From: Karalla daura
Taxonomy: Eukaryota > Chordata > Actinopteri > Chaetodontiformes > Leiognathidae
Length of the DNA stretch: 64,000 bases
Assembly (NCBI GenBank): GCA_029224185.1
Contig: CM055210.1
Coordinates: 10,612,021 to 10,676,020, forward strand
Direction: 5' to 3'
Shown here: positions 32,477 through 43,380 of the stretch, piece after piece
Numbering within the stretch: position 1 is the first letter of the stretch
How the letters are laid out: every line of letters starts with the position of its first letter
Translations under genes and position numbers: made by a program
Notes under the pieces: generated by a model
What the model saw: the letters and a program-made list of their open reading frames with translations, nothing else
What the model was told of the DNA's origin: nothing
The model's database searches: none

Positions 32477-33999
32477 GTGTTGAGAGAGAGCGAGGGGCCT
32501 GAACTCCTCGCTGTCACACACTCGTCTGCATCTGTCACAGTCTCCGTTTACAGGCCCCGCGGTCATGTCACCGAGACGTGTGAAAATAGTTGCTGAGGGA
32601 AAAGTGACGGAAGAGAAGGAGGGAACGGGGGCTGGCAGTGAGAAATCAAGCAAAGATGAAATGAGAAGAAGTGGGATAAACAAGGGAGCGAAGAGAGAGA
32701 GAGATAGAAAGCGAGAGGTAGAGGGAGGGTGGGATGGGTGGGGAGAAAACCACCAAATCAACTCGACAAGAAGTCTTGATAGCTGTGCCAGACGGCTTCC
32801 AATTCAGAGCCATTCATCTCAGCTTCCCCATCTTAAATGTAATTTAGATGACTATGTAGAGGGACTGTTTTTAAACAACATGAGCCTTAAATGAATCTCC
32901 AAAATTGTCTGATCTTTTACGTCAACAGTGGAATCATATCTCGAATGTTCTCTGAAATCTGACTTCAAACGAAAGGTTGTTTTTCTGTCAATCATAGAAG
33001 ATGAGACTTTATTGAAACCAGTCCCCAGAAGTGAAATAAAATGCACTCAAGAATTGGGAGCTCGAGGAGCATCTTTATTGCTATTTAAGAGCTACCTATG
33101 CCAGGTATTTTAAAAAGGGGTGACCACCTACAAGAGGAAACTGCCATTTGAGCAATTAAAAGCCTACATCAGATGCACTTAACTCTTGCCTCATATCATC
33201 GAGCAGCGAAAACTCTGACATCATATTGACACACCAATTAGAAGAGTCATGTAACACCGCCGGTAATATCACCAGACGTAATTGCTGAGCTGAAATAGAA
33301 TGATGACTGGATCAATACAGAAAGCCTTCGAGGGAGAACGTACGTGTGTGTGAGGATGTGTGTGAGAAGCAAGGCCACTCTTCATTGTGTAGAAGTCAAT
33401 CTCTGGAAAGGGAAAAAAAAGGTGGGAGAGAGAGAGAGGGTGGTGGGAGGAGGATTCCCAAAGGATTCCACCATTTCATAGCACGGTAGCCATTGGTACC
33501 TCCTGGGCTGGAACTAATTGGTGCGAGATTAACTTTCCAGTGGGATATAATGACCCCGAGCGCTCCCACACATCTTTGGATCAGTGACATCGGAAGGGGC
33601 CGGTTTCCGTGCCACGCACTGCAAGTGATTATTTGGTCCTGGACTGTCTGGCTGCCACGTTAAACCCGATGGGACATGGGAGGGAAAACACTCCCGGGCC
33701 ACAATATCTGTTTATGAGGATGTGGGACACAACTGTGTTGCACCTGCAGCCGCAGCGCATGGACACCTAATACAGCCTCTACAGAAGTTGCTGAAACATT
33801 TTAGTGTAATGAGAGCGATGAATTGCATCAGGACTTAAAATAATCATTTTTACCTCATCCTGAGCAGCTATAGGAGGACGGTCAGAATAAATGGACTGCA
33901 GTTTGTGGGGATGCAGGCAAATGGCATTTCCCCGTAGAGCAAAAGTGAGGACAAATTGGTTCTCTTTCATAGCTGCGTATACACTTTCTGATTGTGCTT
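32477..33999. other. unique sequence with purine-rich tract
   Basis: A long purine-rich stretch spans 32640-32750. It makes a 164-codon minus-strand frame at 32267-32761 open with low-complexity Ser/Pro/Leu sequence; I do not regard that as a gene. The purine stretch ends in a G-quadruplex motif at 32723-32743 (tracts GGG, GGG, GGG, GGG, GGGG with 1-2-base loops). Confidence 0.5.
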
Positions 34000-34300
34000 A
34001 CGCGGCTCTGTTTTCGGTTCCATTAGTCCCCAAACAGCTGCTTGTTTTTCTTGTGGCCCGCTCTCTGCTTCCACCGCCCGGTCTTGACAGCCTGAGGGCA
34101 GCAGCGGTCAATTTCGCTGTTGTACAATCGGTCGCTATTGGACGGGTCTGGTGTTGACACGTTGATCTCCACCAGCATCGACCCGGCTCCTGTTTGATTA
34201 TCGGATGACGTCTTGTTTTGGCAGGATCAACGCCCCAACCTGCGACTTCCATCCGCGCTGTGCCGCGCTTTGTTCTCTGCTGATTCACATTGTCGCACTG
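34000..34300. promoter_or_regulatory. CpG-rich promoter- or enhancer-like block
   Basis: CpG-rich by eye, with ATTGG (reverse CCAAT) at 34137-34141 in CGGTCGCTATTGGACGGG and a CRE-like TGACGTC at 34206-34212. It shares the CCAAT plus CRE pairing of the 19.7 kb block. Frames are open on both strands, an effect of composition. Confidence 0.28.
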
Positions 34301-34643
34301 AGCCTTTCACCTTGATGAGAAAGTCATAAACAAAGAAAGTTACCTACCCAGGGAGTAGAGCGATGAATTTACATTCAGTCTGTTGGCATCATTCATCTCA
34401 ACTTCAAAAGATCCGCTATCTAACGAGGGTTTTTGTTTTTTTTTACCTTGACAAAACATACACGCATAGACAAACACTAATTTAAAACTGCGAAAATATA
34501 GAAATTATCTTCCAGCTGGTGAAAAAATATGTTGAAAAGATTTTGCATCAGGCTGATTTTAAAATGGGATATACCTTCCTCCGTCTGCCCTTTTCAAGCT
34601 GATCCTCTCATTTCTTTGCCTTTTCAACGTGAACGTGAATGAA
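34301..34643. other. unique sequence, no gene seen
   Basis: AT-rich, no recognisable feature. Confidence 0.4.
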
Positions 34644-34669
34644 AACACACACACACACACACGCACACA
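34644..34669 (+). repeat. (CA)n microsatellite
   Basis: About 12 CA units with one CG interruption. Confidence 0.93.
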
Positions 34670-34823
34670 ATAACATGCATAATTGCTGTCCCTTTTCTGC
34701 CATTCTCGCCTTTTTCACACTGGCGCGTCTCCTCTTCTGCATATTCTCCAGAGGCAAACAATTGTCACTTTTACCCAAGATGCTATTGCACATAATAGGC
34801 CTTTTGACGGGATGCATTGTGGC

Positions 34824-34845
34824 TATATATATATATATATATATA
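34824..34845 (+). repeat. (TA)n microsatellite
   Basis: About 11 TA units. It lies inside a 149-codon open frame (34683-35132), which argues against that frame being coding. Confidence 0.95.
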
Positions 34846-35304
34846 AAAAGTCATTCATCCGGGGAGCAGAGCCGTCTTCTGCTAACGGTTTGAATCCAAA
34901 GTCAGATGTCCCAGTTATCACGGCAGACTTGACAAGGTGCAGCAACCACAACTCATTCCACCTGTCAGCGGCGGGTGTATTGACACGCGGAGTGGAGATG
35001 CCGTTTTCACGGGTGAGTGGCACACAGGAGTGGAAACCGTTTTGTGCAGGTAACCACACTATTTGTGGGTCATATCTCCTTTCCGGGTGTGTAGCCATTC
35101 AGGACGCTTCACAGGCTCCTTGCTATCAATGAAAAGGTGCCGTCTGATTTCAAGCATGGCAGTCCACATTCATTTTTTCTACCTCTTCTCACCTCATTTC
35201 TTTGTTTATTACTATTTGTCCTGTCTAAACTTTTATCATTATTACTACTGTTACTATTAACCGCTATTAACCATTATTTTCCTTACTTTCCTTACTCTTT
35301 CTTT
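34846..35304. other. unique sequence, no gene seen
   Basis: Mixed CpG-containing sequence to 35100, then a pyrimidine-rich TTTACTATT-type stretch at 35200-35320. No gene recognised. Confidence 0.4.
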
Positions 35305-35599
35305 ACTTTTACTTATTACTTGACCGACCCAAGTGACTTTATTTCAAAGAAAATACAGAAATCATATAGAGTGACTGCAAAAAAAAATAATAATAATAAT
35401 CAAAATACAACAAAATAGCTCTGTTATACTACTCATACTACAAGTGATTAGGCCGGGGAAAGTGCTTGATTGCTCACGACTGTTATTCTGAATTTCTCAA
35501 TTCTCAATTTCTAATAGAGGTAAGGACACTATGTGGATGAACTGGAACCATTCCATCTTGTTATGTAAATAATGCTCCACAGTATTCTTTTGCCGAGTT

Positions 35600-35659
35600 G
35601 GTCTGCTAACTAGCTAGCTATGGCTTCAGCTATCTAGCTAGCTAGCTAGTTAGCAGACC
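35600..35659. repeat. perfect 21-bp inverted repeat (stem-loop)
   Basis: The left arm 35600-35620 (GGTCTGCTAACTAGCTAGCTA) is exactly complementary to the right arm 35639-35659, around an 18-base loop containing TGGCTTCAG. The arms carry CTAG repeats. It sits immediately left of the ATCT/ATCC array. Confidence 0.95.
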
Positions 35660-35752
35660 TATCTATCTATCTATCCATCCATCCATCCATCCATCCATCC
35701 ATCCATCCATCCATCCATCCATCCATCCATCCATCCATCCATCCATCCATCA
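35660..35752 (+). repeat. (ATCT)n-(ATCC)n compound microsatellite
   Basis: About three ATCT units followed by about 20 uninterrupted ATCC units. GGAT/ATCC arrays often derive from the GATGGATGG tails of fish repeats, but no such body adjoins here. Confidence 0.97.
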
Positions 35753-35825
35753 TATCTCAAGTATCAGGCCTTGGAGGGATCACTTAACCTGCAGTCAAAT
35801 CAGGACAGCGTGCCACACTGCTCAG

Positions 35826-38264
35826 GGAAAAAAAAACCCATCTCTCATATGAGTACCCGCAATATCTTTTCATGTGTAATGACACACACACACGCACACA
35901 CTCACACACACACAACAGACACCTAGAGTATATATCGAGTTGAATTGCTTCCCGTGGTGCTATGTCCTTAATAAGATTCATGTGATTATAAGCCAGACAA
36001 GCAACTGCTGGCAGCGCACAATAACCTGGTTCTCTGCACATATACAAGTTCGCAACAGGATTGCAATTTCAAGCCGTTGTCTCGCTTAAATATGCTCACG
36101 CTGGGAAGACGCCTCAGACCTCACACGGGTCTGTTGTCGCCGCAAGCAATGAAATTTTCCCTGCACACAGGAGGGAAACATACAAATTCACTCACGCCAA
36201 AATGACTCCCTGTACATTGTTGGATTAATAGCACCAACTGAACACAATGTTCCCCACCTGAGAGGCTGCCAATGGACCCACTCTGAATGTGCTGCACTGT
36301 ATAGTCGGGTCTTTAGTGCTGTGGCTCTGGTCTGGTCAACCAACATTACTTGCTAACAACAAAAACAACAAAATGCAAGAAGCGTGACACGATGGCCTGT
36401 TGAATCTCTCTGGAATTAGACAGACAGAAAACTTTTTTACATACATATATGTATGTAAGTCAAGTGTTTGGATCAGTGCTAAAACTATTTCTATTATGCA
36501 TTTTTTTCTGATATTTTTATGTAGGACACGGAATAACTATGTTGTTTTTGGTGCATTAATGAGTGTTATGCTCCCACCCAGCTATTTCCCTGGGAGGAAC
36601 TATTTATAGTTGTGTTGTAAGAGCCACACTTTGCCTGAGTCCCTAATTGTATCATTTGCACTGCTTGGCCAAAAGGTTCTGGCATAAGAAGCACCCTTAA
36701 ATAATTTGGTATTTGCTTCTGGGGGTGGGAGTAGAACCTTTCCGCCACTGTCCGAATTGTGTTTATAAATATAAGAAATGTGCCTCCTCGCCACTTAGAA
36801 TCAATACTAGAGGGCTCTGGTATAGGTGAAATACCCATACCACAGAAGCTGCTCATATGCACACATAACCAACATCTTACCTCTATGTGCTTATTGGTGA
36901 GTCTGCTCACTGTTGACCACAATTAAATTCTTCAAGCTGAGTTCACACTAAACAGATGCGTATTCATGAGAAGTCATGTAATGAGGTTTAAGTCGAGCAG
37001 AAGACAGACGACATTGAGATAAACTGCCACTTTACCATATGAATGGGACCTAATACAACAAGTCTAGCCTCCTCTTAGGCTCTGTCACGCTCAGGTAAAA
37101 CACTGACACAGGGGCCAGGCAGAGAATACAATATTTCCTGCACCCGTTTCAAGCGCTGGAAAATCCTGGGCCATAACCAACTTTGTGCAACATTTATTCT
37201 ATTCCACACAGGATTCACAACCTGTAACAGGGCTCATTCGACCGCATGCATATTTATCTACATCCATGATTCATTAGTTTGAGGAACAAAAGGAAATTTG
37301 CATTTTGTGTATTCCAAAAATGACCATTACTTAAAAATATACAATAGTCGTCCTTGATAAACATTAGAAATGTGCAACAAAGACCTAAATCTCGGCGTGT
37401 CCTTATAATATCCCGACAGGACTGAGAGTTAAGGAAAGACCTGATGTGTATCAGCGACGTGGACCTGCATCAGAAGTAAATGGGATCACACAACAAAAGG
37501 GGTAACTGTACTATCTCAAGATAATAATAACAAAGGAGAGATATTTTTCCTGGCATGAAAACATATTATGTTTCCCAGGAACCCCAGGTCATTATTCACC
37601 CTGGATCTTGACCAACACTCTGTCCCTTCCAATCCTCCCTCCCCTGATCCTGTGAGCGAGACACTAAACATGAAGCTGTGCATGCCGACCAATGAATATT
37701 TAAAATAACAAAAGCCGTTCCCGAGGTAGGGTAAAACTCATACACTGTGTAACGGACATGTATCTAGGAGATAGTCGGTGTCACATTGGTCAAAAAAAAA
37801 TCTAAATTAGTCAAGGATCTGAATCTACAAACGAATGGAAGATGAGATCTGCTTGTGTGAGAGAGAGATAGAGGCTGTGTTGACACACAACCAGAGGACA
37901 AAATGCATGCCCATACGCTTGTGAATTATTCACAAGCGTACCAGGCTGAGGTTGTTAGACCTTGTTTTGATAATACCTCTCCAAACCGCAGAGGGAGGAT
38001 GAAGTCTGATGAGTCTGAAGAGTGGAGGGATGCACGAAACCCTACCCCACCCTGCTCAACCGCGTGTAGTCGAGTCAAGCCTGATTCAGCGACACATGAC
38101 TCATTTCCTTTGTTTTGTTTTTTGCTTTTTTATGAAGATTTATTTCATCCCAAGTCCCGAGTCGGTTTATGCTTATTTTTTTACAGAAGGGAGAGGAGTT
38201 TAGACATTTCCTGAATGACTTGATTCCGCTTGCGTTGTCAGCGCTGCTGCCAACTTAATGACTT
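35826..38264. other. unique sequence, no gene seen
   Basis: An interrupted (CA)n at 35881-35913 and a POU octamer ATTTGCAT near 37296. A 118-codon minus-strand frame at 36566-36922 has no domain. No gene recognised. Confidence 0.45.
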
Positions 38265-38845
38265 TTTCATCAGATTTGGTCACTTTTATGGACCCATGAG
38301 TGACTTTATTTCAAAGGCAATGTAGAAATTATGTAGAGTGAGGCCGTTTGAGTCTCACTGCAAAAAGTAGTAAAAAAAAAACCAAAAAAAACAAGAAAAA
38401 CAAACTAGCTTCTTTATGTTACTCATACTACAAGTGATTATGTCAAGGGAAAGTGCTTAGCGGCAAATGAGATCTCGTTAAGCAAGTGACGGCTGCGACT
38501 GTTATTCTGTTAGGAAATGCAGAGGAGCACTGAGAATTATTCCTAAGCAATTCTTGATTTCTAATAGGGGCTAGGGAGCTTTGTTGATGAACTGGAAATA
38601 TTCCATCTTGTTAAGTAAAGCTGAAGATGCGCCACAAGATTCTTTTGCCCAATTTTACCCATTCACAGTTGGTCAGAGAGAGGGAGTCTTTATAAATGTA
38701 GCTTGCTACATAGACACATGGATAGATCGATATCTGAAGAAGATATCTTCCACTAACAACAACAGTGTAACGATATTCAAGTTGTGTTGCATTGAATGAG
38801 GACCTCAACCTGTGACCCCGACATAAAGAAGGTGCTGACACTGAC
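38265..38845 (+). repeat. copy 2 of a local ~0.5 kb direct duplication
   Basis: Shared blocks in order: GTGACTTTATTTCAAAG (38300), TACTCATACTACAAGTGATTA (38420-38440), GACTGTTATTCTG (38497), ATTTCTAATAG (38557), GATGAACTGGAA (38586), TTCCATCTTGTTA and ATTCTTTTGCC (38639). The offset to copy 1 drifts from 2967 to 3055 bp, showing insertions here or deletions in copy 1. In place of the large hairpin there is only a small one, TGTAGC-TT-GCTACA at 38697-38710. Confidence 0.8.
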
Positions 38846-41143
38846 AATCAATCATTGCATTCTGTACATGATACGTTTCCAGACGACACTGTGTGAATCA
38901 TACAACACAGACACGACAGATTTACGGCTGTAAACTGGGTACAATACTAACTGTTGGGAGCTTAAGGTCAAATGGAGCCAGTAAAGGATATCCCATTGCA
39001 GCCATAAACCTAATCCAATTTCACATCCGAAGACGACTCGACAGCTTGAATGCTGACCCGGGGATCAGAGAAGCCAAATAGGCTTGGACTTAACCACTGT
39101 ACGACATTCATCACACTGGCATTGATACCTCCGGATGGATCTCTTTTTAAACTGTTTTAGTGTTACAGCGTTTCCACTCTCAGATGTCCTCACGTCACGT
39201 CACAGAGGCGTCAAGATTTTACATGCTAAACTCAGTTGTGACAGCCTCGACGGTCCTCGCTCAATAAAACATCCACATCTGTACTGTGCATTTTGCTCGA
39301 CAAATGGGCACGGCAACTCAAATCGCTTTAAACCACAGCTTCTCTTTTGACGCCTTGTGCTCGCATGCGTCATGTCTCCTGACCTCCTACAAAGGCTGAG
39401 TATGTGGTAGCACCTCGGAACAAGTTAAATAATAAATCCCTTTGTTTACTGTCACGCATCATCAAGAGGTTGGCTGGTCCTGACTTTTCTTTCTCTGTCC
39501 ACAATGCAGTAAGTGCTACAACCCAGTTTTGAAAAAGGTTGTATACAACATAGTAACATCTCAATATAACTTCTACAGGTAAACTGGGCCTCAGCACTCC
39601 TGTATTGTTCATTCGAGTGTCATATTGGATGTCAGTTGCCACATGTTCAATAGAACACACAAACACATAAAGCATTTCGATACAGTGTTGATGTTTGGGT
39701 AAACACTCAAATGGAAACCAGCAGAGAAAACAACGACTGTGTTTTTCGGTGGTTGGAGCCGGTTGTCCATTGATTGCACATTAATGACCTTGATTCTCGT
39801 CTTTGCTCACACATAAAGGCGCCTGATGTGATTTTTGAGCATTTTCAGATTTAACTTAACTGAAAATCTATGTTTTGATTAACACAATAGCAGCTTCAGA
39901 TCAGATCACACAAAATCACAGTTTAGTTTAACACAATTCATTGTTTAAATGACACGTTACTTCATCGTTGCATTTCCAGAGCTCATGCATTTTCCTCTGC
40001 CTGCTCCATACTCTGAAGGAGCGAAGGTAGAGAGAGCCTGCAGGCTTCCATCTAACTTTATGCTGGCAGCGAGCTGCTGTTAAAAATAGCCACAAGCTGA
40101 ATACACAAGTTTCCTCCTACTTACCTCGCACCAAAACCATGGCATACACCACAGTAATACATACAGTACCTTTGTGAGGACAAATATATTCTCAGCCTAA
40201 GCTGGTTGAGGTTCACAAATGCTATCTCCGTTTGTCTTTGTGGTGTGGTACACCTGCTGTGTGTGCCTCCTTTCCGAGGTTTGCTCTGCCTAGTTTGGCG
40301 CAGAATTCAGACAAAATCCACAAAGCTGCAATGGGGAAAATATGCAAGTTTACCCCCGGGCCCTCAAGTGGTTCTGACTACTCATGAAACAGCTAGATCT
40401 TTCTCCTTACTTTGTTGCACTTCAAGTCTGAAACTGTCAAAACTGAATAAAAACAAAAAGGAAGACAGACAGAGGAAAAAAAAAAATCCAGGAATGAGTC
40501 CATCTCTCCAGGGTGGCTTTTCAAAACAAGGGAGATGATGGTTGTTAGGTTGTATACACATTAGCTGAGAGAACTTTGGCACTCGGGCAACAGAAGACAA
40601 ATGGATGGGATGAGGAGAGTAAGCTGCGAGGGCTACAAGAGGAGGAGGGAAACCAATTTGAGGTGCCAATCAGCCAGTTTGAGAACAGAAGCAAAAAAAA
40701 AAATCACCATTCTGCCGTGAAAAAGTTTGAGTCAAATTAGTCTGACAATGTGTCCGGGATTTATTTTACTTCTCTTCCAGTGATAATGGTGACACCCAAT
40801 CACACAAGAGATAGCTCTGTCCTTGGGCCACTTAAAAGCCACTTGCTCAGCCTCCCACATACCTTCAGATGATTGCGTCTGACCTCAGTTTCGTGAGCGC
40901 CACCGGGAGCCACAGCACCCTCACAAAGCACCGTTTACCACCGACGGGTATCAGGTCTCTCCACTGTGACCCCTTCAACAATAAGCCGAGACATTAATGT
41001 GCAGGGACTTCTTGCCCGTTCATGATGTAACAAGAATAAGAGTAAGGGAGAAAATCAAGGACACACATTACAGGTAATTTTGTTGGAATCACAAAGGCTT
41101 TGATTCATTGTATCCCACACTTATATCTTGGCAAATATCTCAA
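38846..41143. other. unique sequence, no gene seen
   Basis: No gene recognised. Minus-strand frames at 39370-39675 and 40382-40669 have no domain. AT-rich around 39830-39960. Confidence 0.45.
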
Positions 41144-41305
41144 CAAGGCACACACAATTCATTCGCACACAAGGGCAGTTTAGGTACTGGGGGAAAACAT
41201 GCAAACTCCACACAGAAAGGCACTCAGATCGACAATGGAGTTGAATCCAGGTCCATATTGCCGTGAGACGACAGGGCTATCCATCAGACCAACAAAGATA
41301 TCAAG
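41144..41305 (-). repeat. teleost tRNA-headed SINE-like repeat, minus-strand copy
   Basis: The plus strand reads ATTCATTCGCACACAAGGGCAGTTTAGGTACTGGGGGAAAACATGCAAACTCCACACAGAAAGGCACTCAG, then GAGTTGAATCCAGG (B box on the minus strand) and GTGAGACGACAGGGCTATCC (A-box region). This is the exact reverse order of the family. The segment around CCAAAAACATGCA is deleted. Confidence 0.85.
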
Positions 41306-41777
41306 AATTTATCTTTGAAAGATCTTTTATGCGGAGTTTCACAATTCCACGTCCATCCAGTGACAACCTGTCGAGATATTTCACTCTAGCCAAACCAAAT
41401 GACGACAAAGTGAAATAAGTCGTAAAGAAAGAGCAAAAATTGAGGGTGATACAGCAGATGGAGAGAGAACGAAAGAAAAGCAGCATATGAGATACAGAGT
41501 GATGCAAAAAGTTGAGATGCTGAGGAGCGAAAAATGCCCACCAACACAACCCACACTGTTATCAAGTCATCACACGGCCATTAAACAGATATCCAGGTGA
41601 TGCTCCCAGACGGAGAAAATTCAACCGTTTCCCTGTAACAACTTCGTCACGGCGTCACAGACGAGGTCAGCCTGGCTCATCCTCACATGAAGCTGCAGTA
41701 ATTATCTGTTGACTATTACAATTCCCTCTTTTCTGTACAAATGCTGTAAATCAGTAGCATGTAACAGCGGCAACCTG

Positions 41778-41779
<2 letters not shown>
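41306..41779. other. unique sequence, no gene seen
   Basis: No recognisable feature. Confidence 0.4.
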
Positions 41780-41818
<39 letters not shown>

Positions 41819-41842
41819 TTTGTGTATGTGTGAATGGGAGAG

Positions 41843-41894
<52 letters not shown>

Positions 41895-41992
41895 AAGGAG
41901 ATACTGCCATCTTATTCCATGGCGCTCTTTTTCTGAGACACCTCCACTCCCCCCTCCCATCCTTTTAACACACACACACACACACACACACA
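41780..41992 (+). repeat. compound (GT)n-(GA)n ... (CA)n microsatellite cluster
   Basis: (GT)17 at 41780-41814, a short GTTTGTGTATGTGTGAATGG bridge, (GA)n of about 27 units at 41838-41891, and after 75 bp of unique sequence (CA)12 at 41967-41992. The GT and CA runs are complementary and inverted. Several open frames across it are artefacts of the repeats. Confidence 0.97.
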
Positions 41993-42369
41993 AATACACA
42001 CCACACCCCATACCATACATCAAACCATGCATTTATGCCAAGCAATTGAATTCTTATTGGATATAAATCCGGGCAGTGACAAATGAGGGCCCGTGTCCGC
42101 GTCTTCGCCTTATAAACTGACATGCATCTCTCATGACTGATACCTTTAATTAGCACGGCAGTCTGCGAGAGGCACAGCTTTCTGTCTTTCACCTCTGGAG
42201 CCGAGGCACACTTACCGAGCGGAGCCGCAGATAAGAGGCACCAGTTTGTTGCCAAGATGCCGCGGGCGCTTTCAGACCTTCTTTTTGAGGCGAATTAGGA
42301 AAAGTTTAAGGTCTGGCTTAGAAGTAGATCATGTGAGAAAAACATGTCCCCACTGCTAGAACAAACAAA

Positions 42370-42432
42370 CATATATATATATATATATATACATATATAT
42401 ACAAACACATATATGCATTGTATGCATATGCA
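42370..42432 (+). repeat. (TA)n microsatellite with palindromic ATGCAT flank
   Basis: About 11 TA units, ACATATATATAC, then CACATATATGCATTGTATGCATATGCATG, which is rich in self-complementary words. Confidence 0.93.
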
Positions 42433-42824
42433 TGAGGACCAACCAATTCAAATGTTTACTTCACTCAAATCCAACGAAATATGCAATTTCTACACTGCAC
42501 ACTTCACAATTTGGGATTTTGATTGCATGGAAAGGATGATGTGTGATGGCTTTGATTTTTTTTTCGCCTGCGTTATTTTGAAAGATTACAGATTACTAAT
42601 GGGCAGCCTCAAAGAGATGGTGAAGAACAATTCTGGGGGCTTACGGTGGGGGCACATCACATCCACGCGTTTCAGTAAGAGATAGAAAGTGGTAAGAGCA
42701 CCAAGGAGATGGAAGAGAACAGTGCCTGTCAATTGGCAAACAGACAAAAAAAAAGAACCCTTCGGCTTTATTCAACCTCTCCCTCACGTGCACAGAGGCA
42801 GTGATCATCTGCAGTCAGGATATA

Positions 42825-43380
42825 CGTGCTGGGTGACTTCCAAATACAGATGAAAAGTGAGCATCTCAGTGGATGAGGTTGGCTACCTCTGAGTCTTATT
42901 CACAAGTGATGGTAAAAGGGCTTTTAAGCTTGGCAGCCGCATGATGGCTTCCCCTGCATCACTGCAGGCTTTGCATGAAACCGGAGAGGGAGAGAGACAG
43001 GCTGGCTACAAAGCAGAGCTCTTGATTTGGCAGTGAGACTCTTCACCTCTGATTAGAAGCTTGAGCGGGGACTGAAACACTCAGATCACAGATACAAACG
43101 GTCAAGATGAGTTTCCTCAATGAGCTTAGCTTTCGTATTAGAGGCTAATGGGTTTCTAAAGGGCCTGGCTATGCAGGTATCTCTCCCAAGCATCGAGATG
43201 AGCTAGTTGAAAAGCCTCTGGCAATGTTCCAAGAGTCCATCTTGTCCCTTTCCACTTTGGATGTTATCCAGATGTGACCTTACGGGAGATGACCGTGAGG
43301 TGGACCTATGGCAGCTGCAGAGGGCTGCGAGGGAAAGGGACATATGGGCTGCGCTGTTTGCCATGTTGCTGTCCTGAATG
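42825..43380 (+). mobile_element. RTE-type non-LTR retrotransposon, decayed 3' coding end
   Basis: The nucleotide order follows the C-terminal coding end of a widespread fish RTE-type element. GGTTGGCTACCTCTGAGTCTTATTCACAAGTGATGG resembles 'YLGVLFTSEG'; CAGGCTTTGCATG..AAAGCAGAGCTCTTGATTTGGCAG resembles 'KAKLSIYRS'. GATACAAACGGTCAAGATGAGTTTCCTC carries the conserved MSFL at 43107-43118, and CGTATTAGAGGC..CATCGAGATGAGC resembles 'IERSQMR'. GCTGCGAGGGAAAGGGACATATGGGCTGCG..CTGTTTGCC resembles the terminal 'GREVWAS..LLP' region. Frames are broken by stops and indels, and about 130 bp is missing. It is inactive, with no 5' part. Confidence 0.75.

Larger units (their letters stand above)
35305..35825 (+). 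repeat. copy 1 of a local ~0.5 kb direct duplication
   Basis: Shared blocks with copy 2 at 38.3 kb, in the same order: GTGACTTTATTTCAAAG (35333), TACTCATACTACAAGTGATTA (35430-35450, 21 bp identical), GACTGTTATTCTG (35478), ATTTCTAATAG (35507), GATGAACTGGAA (35536), TTCCATCTTGTTA and ATTCTTTTGCC (35584). Weaker similarity continues past the (ATCC)n array (GATCACTTAACCTG). This copy alone contains the 21-bp inverted repeat and the tetranucleotide array. The element is unknown to me and has no coding frame. Confidence 0.8.

Noticed and set aside
32267..32761. 164-codon minus-strand frame as a signal-peptide protein
   Set aside because: Its N-terminal Ser/Pro/Leu-rich part is only the complement of a purine tract; no domain follows.
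34683..35132. 149-codon plus-strand frame as a gene
   Set aside because: It reads through a (TA)11 microsatellite, giving a repeated Ile-Tyr stretch, and has no domain.
41709..42066. Cys/Val- and Arg/Glu-repeat frames on both strands
   Set aside because: Direct translation of the GT, GA and CA microsatellites.
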